In this document: one piece after another, positions 34,482 to 46,146 of the stretch | Numbering within the stretch: position 1 is the stretch's first letter | Layout: every line of letters begins with the position of its first letter | The notes under the pieces: model-generated | What the model saw: the letters and a program-made list of their open reading frames with translations, nothing else | Database searches by the model: none | What the model was told of the DNA's origin: nothing | DNA from: Candidatus Sumerlaeia bacterium | Lineage (GTDB): Bacteria > Sumerlaeota > Sumerlaeia > SLMS01 > JAHLLQ01 | Length of the DNA: 64,000 nucleotides | Direction: 5' to 3' | Assembly: GCA_019634695.1 (NCBI GenBank) | Contig: JAHCAW010000019.1 | Span: forward strand, 1-64,000 | Translations under genes and position numbers: made by a program

Positions 34482-36509
34482 ATGTCTGAGAAGACCGTCA
34501 TCGGCGGTGCGGGCAATCCGGGCGTGGAGTGCTTCCACTTCCGGGAGGATTACCTGTTCTTCGGCCTGCTGGTCCGCCATGGTCTGTGCGCGCCGTCGGA
34601 CCACGCGGGGCTGGTGCGGGCGCAACGGGCGCACGAGCCTCCGATGCCGCTGGCCGAGTTGCTGGCGGAGAAATCGAACCTGTCGGACGAGAATCGGCGC
34701 GGCATTGAGGAGTTGCTGGGCGTGCTGGCGAATCCGAAACTGGCCGACCTGTTGCCGGCCGAGTTTTCCGGCCTGCGAACGCTGGTGCCGCGCCAGGAGG
34801 CAACGCAGCACGAGACGCCCGAATCGGCGCCGACGGTTGGGTTGCCGGACCCGGCCCACCGCAAGACCGAAACCGATCATGGCGACGAAGCGCGCACGCT
34901 GGCCGAGGACGAGTTCCTGGCCGGCCTGATGTCGGGCTCGTCCGGTTCCCTGGGCGGCGAGACGGCGTCGTATCTCTCCGAGGAGGAGATGACGCGCGTG
35001 GCGCGCGCCGCGCACAAGGGACAGTTGATCGGCGAACTGCTGCACGGGCACGTGGTGATCGACCGTTTGGGCGGCGGCGGACAGGGCGACGTGTATCTCG
35101 CCAAGCAGGTGTCGCTGAATCGATACGTGGCGCTGAAGAAGCTGGAAATCCCGCCGTATGCCTCGCCCGGCCAGTTCCTCGAAATGTTCCGCCGCGAGGC
35201 GCGGACTCTGGGCGCAATCAACCACGCCCGCATCGTGAAGGTGTACGAGATATTCGAGGAGGACGGGCTGGCCTGCTTCACGATGGAGTTCCTGAAGGGT
35301 CGGGCGCTGAACGACCTCGTGAAGGAAAGCGGCGACGGGATGCCGCTGGACGTGGTGGCGAACCTCGCATGCCAGGCGTGCAGCGCGTTGGGCCGGACGG
35401 CCGAGGACGGACTGGTGCACCGCGACATCAAGCCGGCCAACATGATGCTGGACGAGAACGGCGACTTGAAGATCGTGGACTTCGGTCTGGCGACGGCGGC
35501 GGCGGCGTTCAAGAAGCCGGGCGCCTTCTCGGGCACGCCGCACTATGCCTCGCCCGAGCAGGCGCGGCTGGACCCGCTGACGCCGGCGAGCGACCAATAC
35601 TCCCTGGGAGTGACGCTGTTCTATGCGCTGACCGGTCGCCTTCCCTTCGAGGCGACGACGGCGAGCGACATGCTCGACAAGCACATGAAGGAGACGCCGC
35701 CGGCGCCAAGTTCGCTGAATCCGCAGCTCCCTCCCTCGGTGGACCGCGTGCTGCTGCGGATGATGGAGAAGGACCCCGGGCGACGGTTTGCGAGCTTCGA
35801 CGATTGCTTCTCCGCATGGGAGGAGATCCTGCAAGCCGAGTCGCGCGGAGGCGCGGCGGCCACGAGCCAGTTGCTCGGCGACGCGCTGCTGCGCTTCGGC
35901 AAGAAGGAGCGGGATTCGATCCTGCGGCGCTCGATCTGGCTGACGCTGGCGTGGCTGCTGCTCGTGACGGGCACGGTGCTCGGGGAATATCGGCTGCGCA
36001 GTCGCGGGCTGGGCTGGTTCCTGGACTTCTGCGGCCTGTGGGGCACGGTGCTGCTGACGTTTTCGCTGGCCTGCATCTTCTATGTGGCGGTGGCGCGACG
36101 GCGGTGGGTGCCGATTGTGGGCAGCCTGCGGGCATGGCTGTACACGCACATTGCCACGGCCGTGCCGGCGGTGGCGATGCTGCTGGTGCATTCGGGCTAC
36201 TTTGTCCAGGACATGTTCTCGCGCTCGGTGCATTCGCGTCCCTGGCTGTCGGTGCTGATGGCTTCGACGTTGCTGGTGACGGCGATCAGCGGTTCGGTGG
36301 GCCTCGTGATCTTTCGGCAGTTGCGGCGGCGATTGCAGCTCGAGGGGCTCGAGTTGCGCGGCGTGCGGACAAGTCCGCGCGAGGCGATGCTGATGGTGCT
36401 GGGCGCGCGGTTCCTTGCGGGCTGGCGGCTGGTGCACTATCCGTTGGCGGTGTTCTTCATTCTGTTGTCGATCGCGCACATCCTGCACTGGCTGCGGTTC
36501 CGGGTCTGA
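34482..36509 (+). CDS. Ser/Thr kinase fused to a di-heme-b-like membrane domain
   Basis: A 675-residue protein. Residues 1-180 are a variable helical/acidic region with a Thr/Glu-rich linker. The kinase domain (about 190-450) looks active: LGGGGQGDVYLAK, Lys219 in VALKK, HRDIKPAN with Asp315, and DFG at 333-335. After residue 480 there are five predicted helices. TM3 has His556 and His570 (WLYTHIATA and AMLLVHSG) and TM5 has His652 and His666 (VHYPLAV and SIAHILHW). Both pairs are 14 residues apart, as expected for two stacked heme b groups ligated by two helices. The next gene is a c-type cytochrome 13 bp on. I infer a kinase controlled by quinol or cytochrome redox state. Heme binding is predicted, not shown. 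Start ATG 34,482; the frame opens at 34,446. Confidence 0.88.
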   Translation: MSEKTVIGGAGNPGVECFHFREDYLFFGLLVRHGLCAPSDHAGLVRAQRAHEPPMPLAELLAEKSNLSDENRRGIEELLGVLANPKLADLLPAEFSGLRTLVPRQEATQHETPESAPTVGLPDPAHRKTETDHGDEARTLAEDEFLAGLMSGSSGSLGGETASYLSEEEMTRVARAAHKGQLIGELLHGHVVIDRLGGGGQGDVYLAKQVSLNRYVALKKLEIPPYASPGQFLEMFRREARTLGAINHARIVKVYEIFEEDGLACFTMEFLKGRALNDLVKESGDGMPLDVVANLACQACSALGRTAEDGLVHRDIKPANMMLDENGDLKIVDFGLATAAAAFKKPGAFSGTPHYASPEQARLDPLTPASDQYSLGVTLFYALTGRLPFEATTASDMLDKHMKETPPAPSSLNPQLPPSVDRVLLRMMEKDPGRRFASFDDCFSAWEEILQAESRGGAAATSQLLGDALLRFGKKERDSILRRSIWLTLAWLLLVTGTVLGEYRLRSRGLGWFLDFCGLWGTVLLTFSLACIFYVAVARRRWVPIVGSLRAWLYTHIATAVPAVAMLLVHSGYFVQDMFSRSVHSRPWLSVLMASTLLVTAISGSVGLVIFRQLRRRLQLEGLELRGVRTSPREAMLMVLGARFLAGWRLVHYPLAVFFILLSIAHILHWLRFRV

Positions 36510-36522
36510 GGAGCGTGGAACG

Positions 36523-37083
36523 ATGGCTGCCGTATCGGAGAAGCAGGTTCCGCGGCTGCTGAGCATCGGGGCGATCGTGATCGGTGTGGCCGTGTCGGCG
36601 GCGCTGTTCGCCGCGGGGCTGCGGGAGCCGCGTGCGTTCGGCATGACGATGGCCGTGAACCATCATCTGGGCGGATACGCGCAAGGGGCCGAGCCGGTGA
36701 GTTGCCAGGCGTGCCATGTGCCGGTGGCGGGGCGACTGATGGCGACGCGGATGGACTGCTTCACCGGCGGCTGCCACATGGAGTTGCAGCCCGGCGTCGA
36801 GCGGCAACGGGCGATCGAGCACTACCTCGTGGGCAGGCAGGACTACGGCGACGCGGCGCAACGGGCGGAGTTCCACCTGATGCTGCACGCCGCGGCGGGC
36901 GACAGGAAGTGCGTCGACTGCCATGCCGAGCATCGCGCCTACGACCGCGTGTATCCCGAGGGATTCGAGCCGTACTACCTGTGGCTGCGAAGGCAGCCGC
37001 CCGCGGCGACGTCCGGCGTGTGGCGACGCGTGGGCGAGATCGACCTTGCCCGCCGAAGCGACGGGACGGACGACCCGGGTTGA
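36523..37083 (+). CDS. Membrane-anchored c-type cytochrome with three heme sites
   Basis: A 186-residue protein with an N-terminal anchor (RLLSIGAIVIGVAVSAALFA, about 11-30) and an extracytoplasmic part. Heme c sites: CQACH (61-65), CVDCH (130-134) and an unusual CX4CH, CFTGGCH (79-85). Extra His at 47, 48, 100, 118, 122 and 137 could give second axial ligands, as in NapC/NrfH-like or multiheme proteins, though no family is recognised. It starts 13 bp after the kinase stop behind a GAGGAG box, so the two are almost surely coexpressed. A role in passing electrons to or from the kinase heme domain is inferred from this. No ccm genes are in the window. Confidence 0.88.
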   Translation: MAAVSEKQVPRLLSIGAIVIGVAVSAALFAAGLREPRAFGMTMAVNHHLGGYAQGAEPVSCQACHVPVAGRLMATRMDCFTGGCHMELQPGVERQRAIEHYLVGRQDYGDAAQRAEFHLMLHAAAGDRKCVDCHAEHRAYDRVYPEGFEPYYLWLRRQPPAATSGVWRRVGEIDLARRSDGTDDPG

Positions 37084-37129
37084 GCCGCGTCCACCGACGC
37101 GCGCATCGCGTATCCGGAGACCGCTGACC

Positions 37130-38860
37130 ATGCCGACGCGCACGCACCTGCTGAAAGCCCTGGAGGAGATGGCCACGCTGCTCGAGTTGGCGGGCGCGAA
37201 CACGTTCAAGGTCGGAGCGTATTCGAAGGCCGTGCGCATCCTGGGCGACGAGACGATCGACATCGGGGCGCTCGTCGCGGCGGGAAAGCTGACCGATATC
37301 GACGGCATCGGCAAGGGCATCGCGGAGAAGGTGGTCGAGTTCTGGACGACCGGGCAGATCACCGAGCTGGACGAGTTGCGCGGGCAGTTCCCGCCCGGGC
37401 TCGTGGAGCTGACGGAGATTCCGGGCTTCGGCGCGAAGAAGGCGCGCGCGGTGTTCGACGAGTTGGGGATCGCAAGCGTCGCGGCGCTCGAGGAGGCGGC
37501 GCGCGACGGACGGCTCGAGAAGCTCAAGGGCTTTGCGAAGAAGACCGCGGAGAAGGTGCTCGAGGGGATCGCGCTGATGCGCAAGCACAGCGGGCGCTTC
37601 CGCATCGACGTCGCCTGGTCGGCGGCGCAGCCGATTCTGGAGGCGTTGCGCGCGCATCCGGCCGTCGAACGCGTCGAGGCCGCCGGCAGCCTGCGACGCT
37701 GGCGCGAAACCGCCAAGGACATCGACTTCGTGTGCGCGACGCCGCGGCCGGCCGATGTCATGGAGGCGTTCGTCACGATGCCGGGCGTCGAGTCCGTGAC
37801 CGGCAAGGGGGACACAAAGGCAAGCGTGCGGCTCGAGTCGGGCATGCAGGCGGACCTGCGCTGCGTCGAGCCGAGCCAGTTCGCCTATGCGCTCGCGCAC
37901 TTCACCGGCTCGAAAGAGCACAATGTGCGCTTGCGGCAGCGGGCGCTCGACCGCGGCCTGAAGCTGAACGAGTACGGCCTGTTCCCGGACGGGAGCGAGG
38001 AGTCACTGCCCGCTACGGCCGAGGAGGATATCCATCGCCACCTCGGACTAGCGTTCATCGCGCCGGAGCTGCGCGAGGACATGGGCGAGATCGAGGCCGC
38101 CGAGAAGGACGCGCTGCCGACGCTGCTGACCCGCAACGACATCGTGGGATTGATGCACCTGCACACGCCGGCCAGCGACGGCCAGCCCTCGTTGCAGGAC
38201 TACGCCGAGTGGGCCCACCGCCAAGGGATCGCATGGATGGGCATCGCGGACCACAGCCAGAGCGCCGCCTATGCGGGCGGCCTGAAGCCCGATGTCGTGC
38301 GCCGTCAGTGGTCGGAAATCGACGCGGTGAACGCCGAGTGGGGGCCGAAGGGCGTGCGGCTGCTGAAAGGCATCGAGTCGGACATCCTCGTGGACGGGGC
38401 GCTCGATTACGACGACGACGTGCTGGCCGGGTTCGACTTCATCGTCGCATCGGTGCACAGCCGATTCAACCTCTCAGAGGACGAGCAGACGGCGCGCATC
38501 CTCCGGGCCGTCGCGCACCCGCGCACGACGATCCTCGGGCACATGACCGGGCGCTTGCTGCTCAAGCGCGATGGCTATGCCGTGCGGCAGAAGGAGATCC
38601 TCGAGGCCTGCGCCCGCGCCGGAACGATCGTGGAAATCAACGCGAATCCGCACCGGCTGGACCTGGACTGGCGGCTGGTGCGCTTTGCGCTGGAGTCCGG
38701 GTGCCTGCTCTCCATCGGGCCGGACGCGCACGAAATCAGCGGCCTCGACGACCTGCGCTACGGCCTCGGCGTCGCGCGCAAGGGCTGGGCCACCGCCGAC
38801 CGCGTTGTGAACTGCTGGAGCGCGGAGAAGTTCCTGGAGTATGCGCGGGTGAAGAAATAG
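37130..38860 (+). CDS. polX: DNA polymerase/3'-5' exonuclease PolX
   Basis: A 576-residue family X polymerase with a PHP exonuclease domain, for gap filling in base-excision repair. Helix-hairpin-helix regions are near the N terminus (DIDGIGKGIAEKVVEF, ITEIPGFGAKKARAVF-like). The polymerase catalytic Asp are in GSLRRWRETAKDIDFV. The PHP domain (about 335-576) has LMHLHTPASDG, ADHSQSAAYAGGL, VASVHSRFN and SIGPDAHEISGL metal ligands. The length is normal. It follows the cytochrome gene by 46 bp. Its last 53 bp recur, decayed, at 39,401-39,452. Confidence 0.95.
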   Translation: MPTRTHLLKALEEMATLLELAGANTFKVGAYSKAVRILGDETIDIGALVAAGKLTDIDGIGKGIAEKVVEFWTTGQITELDELRGQFPPGLVELTEIPGFGAKKARAVFDELGIASVAALEEAARDGRLEKLKGFAKKTAEKVLEGIALMRKHSGRFRIDVAWSAAQPILEALRAHPAVERVEAAGSLRRWRETAKDIDFVCATPRPADVMEAFVTMPGVESVTGKGDTKASVRLESGMQADLRCVEPSQFAYALAHFTGSKEHNVRLRQRALDRGLKLNEYGLFPDGSEESLPATAEEDIHRHLGLAFIAPELREDMGEIEAAEKDALPTLLTRNDIVGLMHLHTPASDGQPSLQDYAEWAHRQGIAWMGIADHSQSAAYAGGLKPDVVRRQWSEIDAVNAEWGPKGVRLLKGIESDILVDGALDYDDDVLAGFDFIVASVHSRFNLSEDEQTARILRAVAHPRTTILGHMTGRLLLKRDGYAVRQKEILEACARAGTIVEINANPHRLDLDWRLVRFALESGCLLSIGPDAHEISGLDDLRYGLGVARKGWATADRVVNCWSAEKFLEYARVKK

Positions 38861-39191
38861 AGTTTCTCTCGCTCTTCAATCATCGACGCCCGATTGGCGA
38901 CCAAGAAGACATTTCCCCAGACTCCTTGTCGCGCCTGCAACGGCCCCACTGGAATGCCCGCCCTCAGCAAGCTTCAGCTCGCTCTTCCTTGCCCCCTGCT
39001 TCAGCAGGAGGGGATAATGGACAATATTTGTTGATGAGAGTACGCTTCAGCGTGCTTTCCAAGACAGGAGTTCAATCAGAATGAACAAGACCCCTAGGAG
39101 GCAAAGGTCGCGCAGGGAAGTCGCGCTGAAGCGTGCTTCAATAGATAAATCAGAATCCGAATCCCACCGGGTGAACCCGGGGGCAAAGAAG

Positions 39192-39209
39192 AGCGTGCTG
39201 AAGCACGCT
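39192..39209. repeat. REP-like hairpin
   Basis: Two 8-base arms, AGCGTGCT and AGCACGCT, are perfect complements with a GA loop. Inexact copies of half of it (GCTTCAGCGTGCT at about 39,045 and GCTGAAGCGTGCT at about 39,124) lie nearby in both orientations. Such units resemble repetitive extragenic palindromes. Confidence 0.5.
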
Positions 39210-39400
39210 GAGTGCTTCCCGGTCCCCTGGCCCCAATACAACTTCGGAAGATGGGCTTCAGCACCTCGAACGTGAGCGAGGCAGCGTGCCCACTCCCTCC
39301 CGTGCGTTTCGCCACTACCTACCCGTGCTTGGCATCCTTGCCGACTGTTACCAGTTCCCCGAGCTCGCACGAATCTACGGAGCGCTCCCGGATTGCATGA

Positions 39401-39452
39401 TGAACTGCTGGAGCACGGAGAAGTCCTGGAGTATGCGCGGGTGAAGGGATAG
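39401..39452 (+). repeat. Decayed duplicate of the polX 3' end
   Basis: 52 bp that match polX 38,808-38,860 apart from three substitutions and one missing T: both contain TGAACTGCTGGAG, CGGAGAAG and CCTGGAGTATGCGCGGGTGA and end in ATAG. The missing base shifts the frame. It marks the far side of a 540-bp insertion behind polX. Confidence 0.85.
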
Positions 39453-39499
39453 GACCAATCGGACGAAGGGGACCGATTGGGATGCAAGCTGGGTGCGAG

Positions 39500-42621
<3,122 letters not shown>

Positions 42622-42645
42622 CCGGGCGACGAAAGGATTGCGGGA

Positions 42646-43305
42646 GTGGCTTCCACGCGGGCGCTGAAGTGGGTGGTGCTGGCCGCGCCGGCGGAGTCGT
42701 CGGCGGGCCGGCTTTCGGGCGCGCGCCTGGCGGGTTGGCTGGCGCGGCGCGGGCACACGGTGGCGCTGGTGCACGCGCCGGTGGCGCCGTGGGAGTGGCG
42801 GCGGGCGGCGTGGCGGATGGCGCGCGAGTCGCCGCTGGGGTTCTGGCGTTCGGAGCGCCTGTTCGTGCTGGCGCCGCGGACATGGCTGCCGGTGCGCGGG
42901 CGCTGGCCCTTCGACGGCATCGCGGCGTGGCACGCGACGGAGTTGTTCTCGCGGCCGCGCACGTCGGAGGTTCTGCGCGAGGCGGGTTTCGATCACAGCG
43001 ACGCGGTTGTGCTCCATTGCCTTGGACTGGCGCCGCTGGTGGCGCAGGCACAGGCGCCGTGCATGGCGATGGTGGTGGATCGCTCGCGCGCGCAACTCGC
43101 CCACGAGGAGGGACGCACCGCCGTGCGCAAGGAGAAGCACCTGATGCAGGACGCCGACCTAGTGCTGTGCGTGACGGAACGCCATGCGCGACGCGCGCAG
43201 GCGGCCGGCGCGGAGCGAATCGGAGTGCTCGAGGCGCCGCCGGCGCGGCCCGAGGCGCAGTTTGCCGAAATCGAACGCCGCGTGCGCGCGGTGGTGGGAG
43301 CCTGA
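42646..43305 (+). CDS. Small GT-B-like protein of unknown function
   Basis: A 219-residue protein starting with GTG. It resembles only the N-terminal half of a GT-B glycosyltransferase: a first Rossmann strand WVVLAAPAESSAGRLSGARL, GWLARRGHTVALVHAP and a domain-closing DADLVLCVTERHARRAQAAG with a helix that usually leads into the C-terminal domain. The nucleotide-sugar-binding half is absent. It could be a broken glycosyltransferase, a half-protein that pairs with the enzyme at 44.9 kb, or something else. Its place between the prenyltransferase and murJ genes suggests an envelope role. Confidence 0.6.
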   Translation: MASTRALKWVVLAAPAESSAGRLSGARLAGWLARRGHTVALVHAPVAPWEWRRAAWRMARESPLGFWRSERLFVLAPRTWLPVRGRWPFDGIAAWHATELFSRPRTSEVLREAGFDHSDAVVLHCLGLAPLVAQAQAPCMAMVVDRSRAQLAHEEGRTAVRKEKHLMQDADLVLCVTERHARRAQAAGAERIGVLEAPPARPEAQFAEIERRVRAVVGA

Positions 43306-43309
43306 TGGG

Positions 43310-44881
43310 ATGAGCCGCCGGTCGCTGCTGCCGACATTGCGCTGGGCCGCGGGCGGGGTGCTCGTTGCGGGGTTGCTGTCGCGGGCGTTGGGGCTGCTGC
43401 GCGAAATGCTGATCGCGAACGCGTTCGGCGTGAGCGCGGAGCTGGACGCGCTGTACCTGGGATTGTCGCTGCCGTTGGCGCTCGTGGTGGGGGCGGGCGG
43501 CGGACTGTCGCGGGCGGTGGTGCCGGTGGCGGCAACACTGGCGGACAGTCGCTTTGCGGGCCTGATGCGTGCGGGCACGGCGCGGCTGGTGGGCGTGCTG
43601 GCGCCGCTGTCGGTGGTGTTGGCGGTGACGTGCGTGATCTGGGCGCCCTTGCTGGCGATCGGCCAGACGGAGTTGCCGCGCGGGACGCTGATCCTGTCGG
43701 CGGCGCTCGGGTCGCTGGCGATGCTGGGCGGTTCGCTGTCGGGTTTCTACGCGGGCTTGGTGAACGCGCGCGGCAAGCACGTGACGGCTTCATCGAATGC
43801 CCTAGTGTACAATGGCGTCGTGTGTCTGTGCGTGGCGTTCTTCCACGGGAAGCTGGGCATCCTGAGCCTGCTGGTGGGCATCTTCCTGGCGGAGTGGCTG
43901 CAACTGGCGGTGCACTGGCCGGTGCTGCAAGCGATCGTGCGGCGCGTGCGGCCGCAGGGTGATCCGGCGGACATCGGGATGGTGCAGACGTTGTTCTGGC
44001 CGGCGGCGGCGCTGGGCATCACAACGGGGCTGAACCTGTTGGTGGACCGCGCGTTCGCGACGATGACGCAAGCGGGTGGCGTTGCGGCGCTGACGTACGC
44101 GGACAAGCTGGTGACGCTGCCGGCAGGCTTGCTGGGCGCGGCGCTGGCCGCACCGTTGTTCACGCGCCTGAGCCGCTTCCATCAGGCGGATCGCCGCAAG
44201 GAGTTCCGCGCAACGCTGCTGCTGGGCGTGCGGATTCTGCTGCTGGCGGGAACGCCGGCGGCAGTGGTGCTGGCAGGAGCGGCCGAGCCGACAATCGGAC
44301 TCATCCTGCAGCGCGGCCGGTTCACGCTCGAGGGCGTCGAACTGTGCGGCATCGCGATGCGGGGCTATGCACCGGGCGTGCCGTTCCGGGCGATGACGGT
44401 GCTGCTGCTGGGCGCGGGGCTGGCGACGCGGCGGCCGTGGTGGATCGTGTGGGCCGTGCTCGCAACGGCGTTGCTGAACGGCGTGCTGGACTGGGTGCTG
44501 GTGCAGTCGATGGGATTGCTGGGCATTGCGCTGGCGACGTCGATTGTGGGGTTGGTGCGTTCGGCGGTGATGGTGGCGATCGTGGCGCCGGGGCTGCTGG
44601 GCGCGGCGGAGCTGTGGCGCTCGCTGGGCCGCGTGACGGCGTACGGCGTGGCGCTGTCGTTGCCATTGGCGGGATTGCATCTCGTGCCGGGGCTGATGAC
44701 GTCGGAGGCCGTCGGCGTGCGCCTGCTCGCCGTGGCGCTGGCGTGCGCGACGGCGTGCGTGGTGACGGCGGTGCTGTGGAAGCCGTTGCTGAAGAAGGAG
44801 TGGTCGTCGCTGTGGACGTTGCGCCGGCAGGTGGCGGAGGCGGCCGCGGGCCTGCAGCGCGAGGGGGCGACCAAGAAATGA
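43310..44881 (+). CDS. murJ: MurJ/MviN-family lipid II flippase
   Basis: A 523-residue protein with about 14 helices of the MOP (multidrug/oligosaccharidyl-lipid/polysaccharide) exporter fold. SRALGLLREMLIANAFGVSAELDAL is the typical MurJ first helix region (shown: residues around 22-46). LVDRAFATMTQAGGVAAL and LPAGLLGAALAAPLFTRLSR match the family. It flips lipid II across the inner membrane; a Wzx-like role for another glycan is possible. The start ATG at 43,310 is four bases after the previous stop. The stop overlaps the next start by four bases. Confidence 0.9.
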   Translation: MSRRSLLPTLRWAAGGVLVAGLLSRALGLLREMLIANAFGVSAELDALYLGLSLPLALVVGAGGGLSRAVVPVAATLADSRFAGLMRAGTARLVGVLAPLSVVLAVTCVIWAPLLAIGQTELPRGTLILSAALGSLAMLGGSLSGFYAGLVNARGKHVTASSNALVYNGVVCLCVAFFHGKLGILSLLVGIFLAEWLQLAVHWPVLQAIVRRVRPQGDPADIGMVQTLFWPAAALGITTGLNLLVDRAFATMTQAGGVAALTYADKLVTLPAGLLGAALAAPLFTRLSRFHQADRRKEFRATLLLGVRILLLAGTPAAVVLAGAAEPTIGLILQRGRFTLEGVELCGIAMRGYAPGVPFRAMTVLLLGAGLATRRPWWIVWAVLATALLNGVLDWVLVQSMGLLGIALATSIVGLVRSAVMVAIVAPGLLGAAELWRSLGRVTAYGVALSLPLAGLHLVPGLMTSEAVGVRLLAVALACATACVVTAVLWKPLLKKEWSSLWTLRRQVAEAAAGLQREGATKK

Positions 44882-46146
44882 GCGCACCGGCGACGGGCCC
44901 GAGCATTCTGGCGTTCGCGCCGGGTCCGTGGTGGGGCGCCGAGGTGGCGGGCTCGACACGCTATCATCTGTGGGAACTGGCGCGGCGCGGCTGGCAGGTG
45001 CTGTATGTCGAATCGCCGCAGCGCCTGCTGCGCCGCCGACGCAACTGGATCGCGGACGACCGATCCTTCGTGGCCTTTGGCGCGCCGTGGGTGCCGCCGT
45101 TCGCCGTGCGGCATTGCCCCCCGGGCGGACTGGGCGAGATGTGGCGCGGCCTCACCAGCCATTGCCTGGCGCGGCAGGCGGTGCTGCGCGCGGCCGAACG
45201 CAACCTGCGCCCTGCCGTCGTGTGGTACGGCGCGCCGTGGCACGGGCGCCTGCGCGCGATGATGCAGCGCACCTTCGCACCGCTCGACGCGCGGCTGGCG
45301 CTGGCGCCGCCGCCGCTCCATGTCTTCCATCTGTACGACGACCTTGCCGCAAGCCCGATCCTGTCGCCCAGGCGGCGCCGCCTGTTGGCCGAGTGGGAGC
45401 GTGCGCTCGTGCAGGAATGCGACGCGACACTATGCAGTTCGCAGCCGCAACTCGACGCGCGGGCACCCCACGCACGCAACGCGGTGCTCGTGCAGAACGC
45501 AGTGGCGGACGCGTTCATCGATGCCTGCGAGCGGCCCGTTCCCCTGCCGGAGCATGCCGTGCTCGTCGAACGGCTGACGTCGATTCCGGGGCCGCGACTG
45601 GTGTATGGCGGTGTCGTGGACCTGCGACTGGATGGCGGGTTGCTGCGGGAGACGCTCGGGCACTTTCCCGACGCGCATCTGGTCCTGCTCGGCAATGCAG
45701 GCGACACGCCGGATCGCGAGCTGAGAGACCTGATGGCGCACCACTCGCGCGTGCATCTGTTCGGTCGCACGCCGCACGCGGCCTATCCGGCGCTCTATGC
45801 GCACGCCGACGTGTTGCTGCTGCCGCATCGCGAGACGGCCTTCACGCGCGGCATGTACGCGGAGAAGCTGAACGAGTACCTTGCCGCGGGGCGCCCGATC
45901 GTCGGCTGGGGGCTGGCGGAGACGTGGCGGCTTGCGGCGGAGTCCGACGACGCGCGGGCGATTCGCGTGGCGACGGATATGCGCGAATGGCTCGACGCCC
46001 TGCGCGAGGCATTGGCCGACCGCGATCCCTCGGCCGTGCAGGCACGGCGGGTACTAGCCCGACGGCACACGTGGTCGATCGAATCGGAACGGCTGGACCA
46101 GATACTGCGCGGGTTGCTCGAGCGTCGCGATCAGGCGCCGGCCTGA
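44878..46146 (+). CDS. Glycosyltransferase, GT-B fold (GT4-like)
   Basis: A 422-residue glycosyltransferase with N-terminal ILAFAPGPWWGAEVAGSTRY and a C-terminal nucleotide-sugar-binding domain: GPRLVYGGVVDLRL, LVLLGNAGDTPDRELRDL, VHLFGRTPHAAYPALYAHAD, then LLLPHRETAFTRGMYAEKLN and EYLAAGRPIVGWGL. The EKLNEYLAAGRPIV stretch replaces the classic EX7E motif and suggests retaining GT4-like chemistry. The substrate is unknown. It is coupled to murJ (ATGA overlap), suggesting an envelope glycan. It converges with coaX and overlaps its end by 16 bp. Confidence 0.85.
   Translation: MSAPATGPSILAFAPGPWWGAEVAGSTRYHLWELARRGWQVLYVESPQRLLRRRRNWIADDRSFVAFGAPWVPPFAVRHCPPGGLGEMWRGLTSHCLARQAVLRAAERNLRPAVVWYGAPWHGRLRAMMQRTFAPLDARLALAPPPLHVFHLYDDLAASPILSPRRRRLLAEWERALVQECDATLCSSQPQLDARAPHARNAVLVQNAVADAFIDACERPVPLPEHAVLVERLTSIPGPRLVYGGVVDLRLDGGLLRETLGHFPDAHLVLLGNAGDTPDRELRDLMAHHSRVHLFGRTPHAAYPALYAHADVLLLPHRETAFTRGMYAEKLNEYLAAGRPIVGWGLAETWRLAAESDDARAIRVATDMREWLDALREALADRDPSAVQARRVLARRHTWSIESERLDQILRGLLERRDQAPA

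Larger units (their letters stand above)
38861..39499. other. Gene-poor spacer with REP-like hairpins, between convergent polX and ligA
   Basis: 639 bp of visibly lower G+C than the surrounding genes. It contains a perfect hairpin AGCGTGCT-GA-AGCACGCT (39,192-39,209) and related motifs of the form GCTTCAGC/GCTGAAGC at about 38,965, 38,993, 39,043, 39,124 and 39,264, on both strands. An 8-bp stem CCAATCGG/CCGATTGG (39,455-39,480) could end ligA. A decayed copy of the polX end lies at 39,401-39,452. Small open frames here are not supported as genes. Confidence 0.6.

Noticed and set aside
38878-39475. CRISPR-like repetition in the polX-ligA spacer
   Set aside because: The repeated motifs are irregularly spaced, short, in both orientations and without spacers of constant length.
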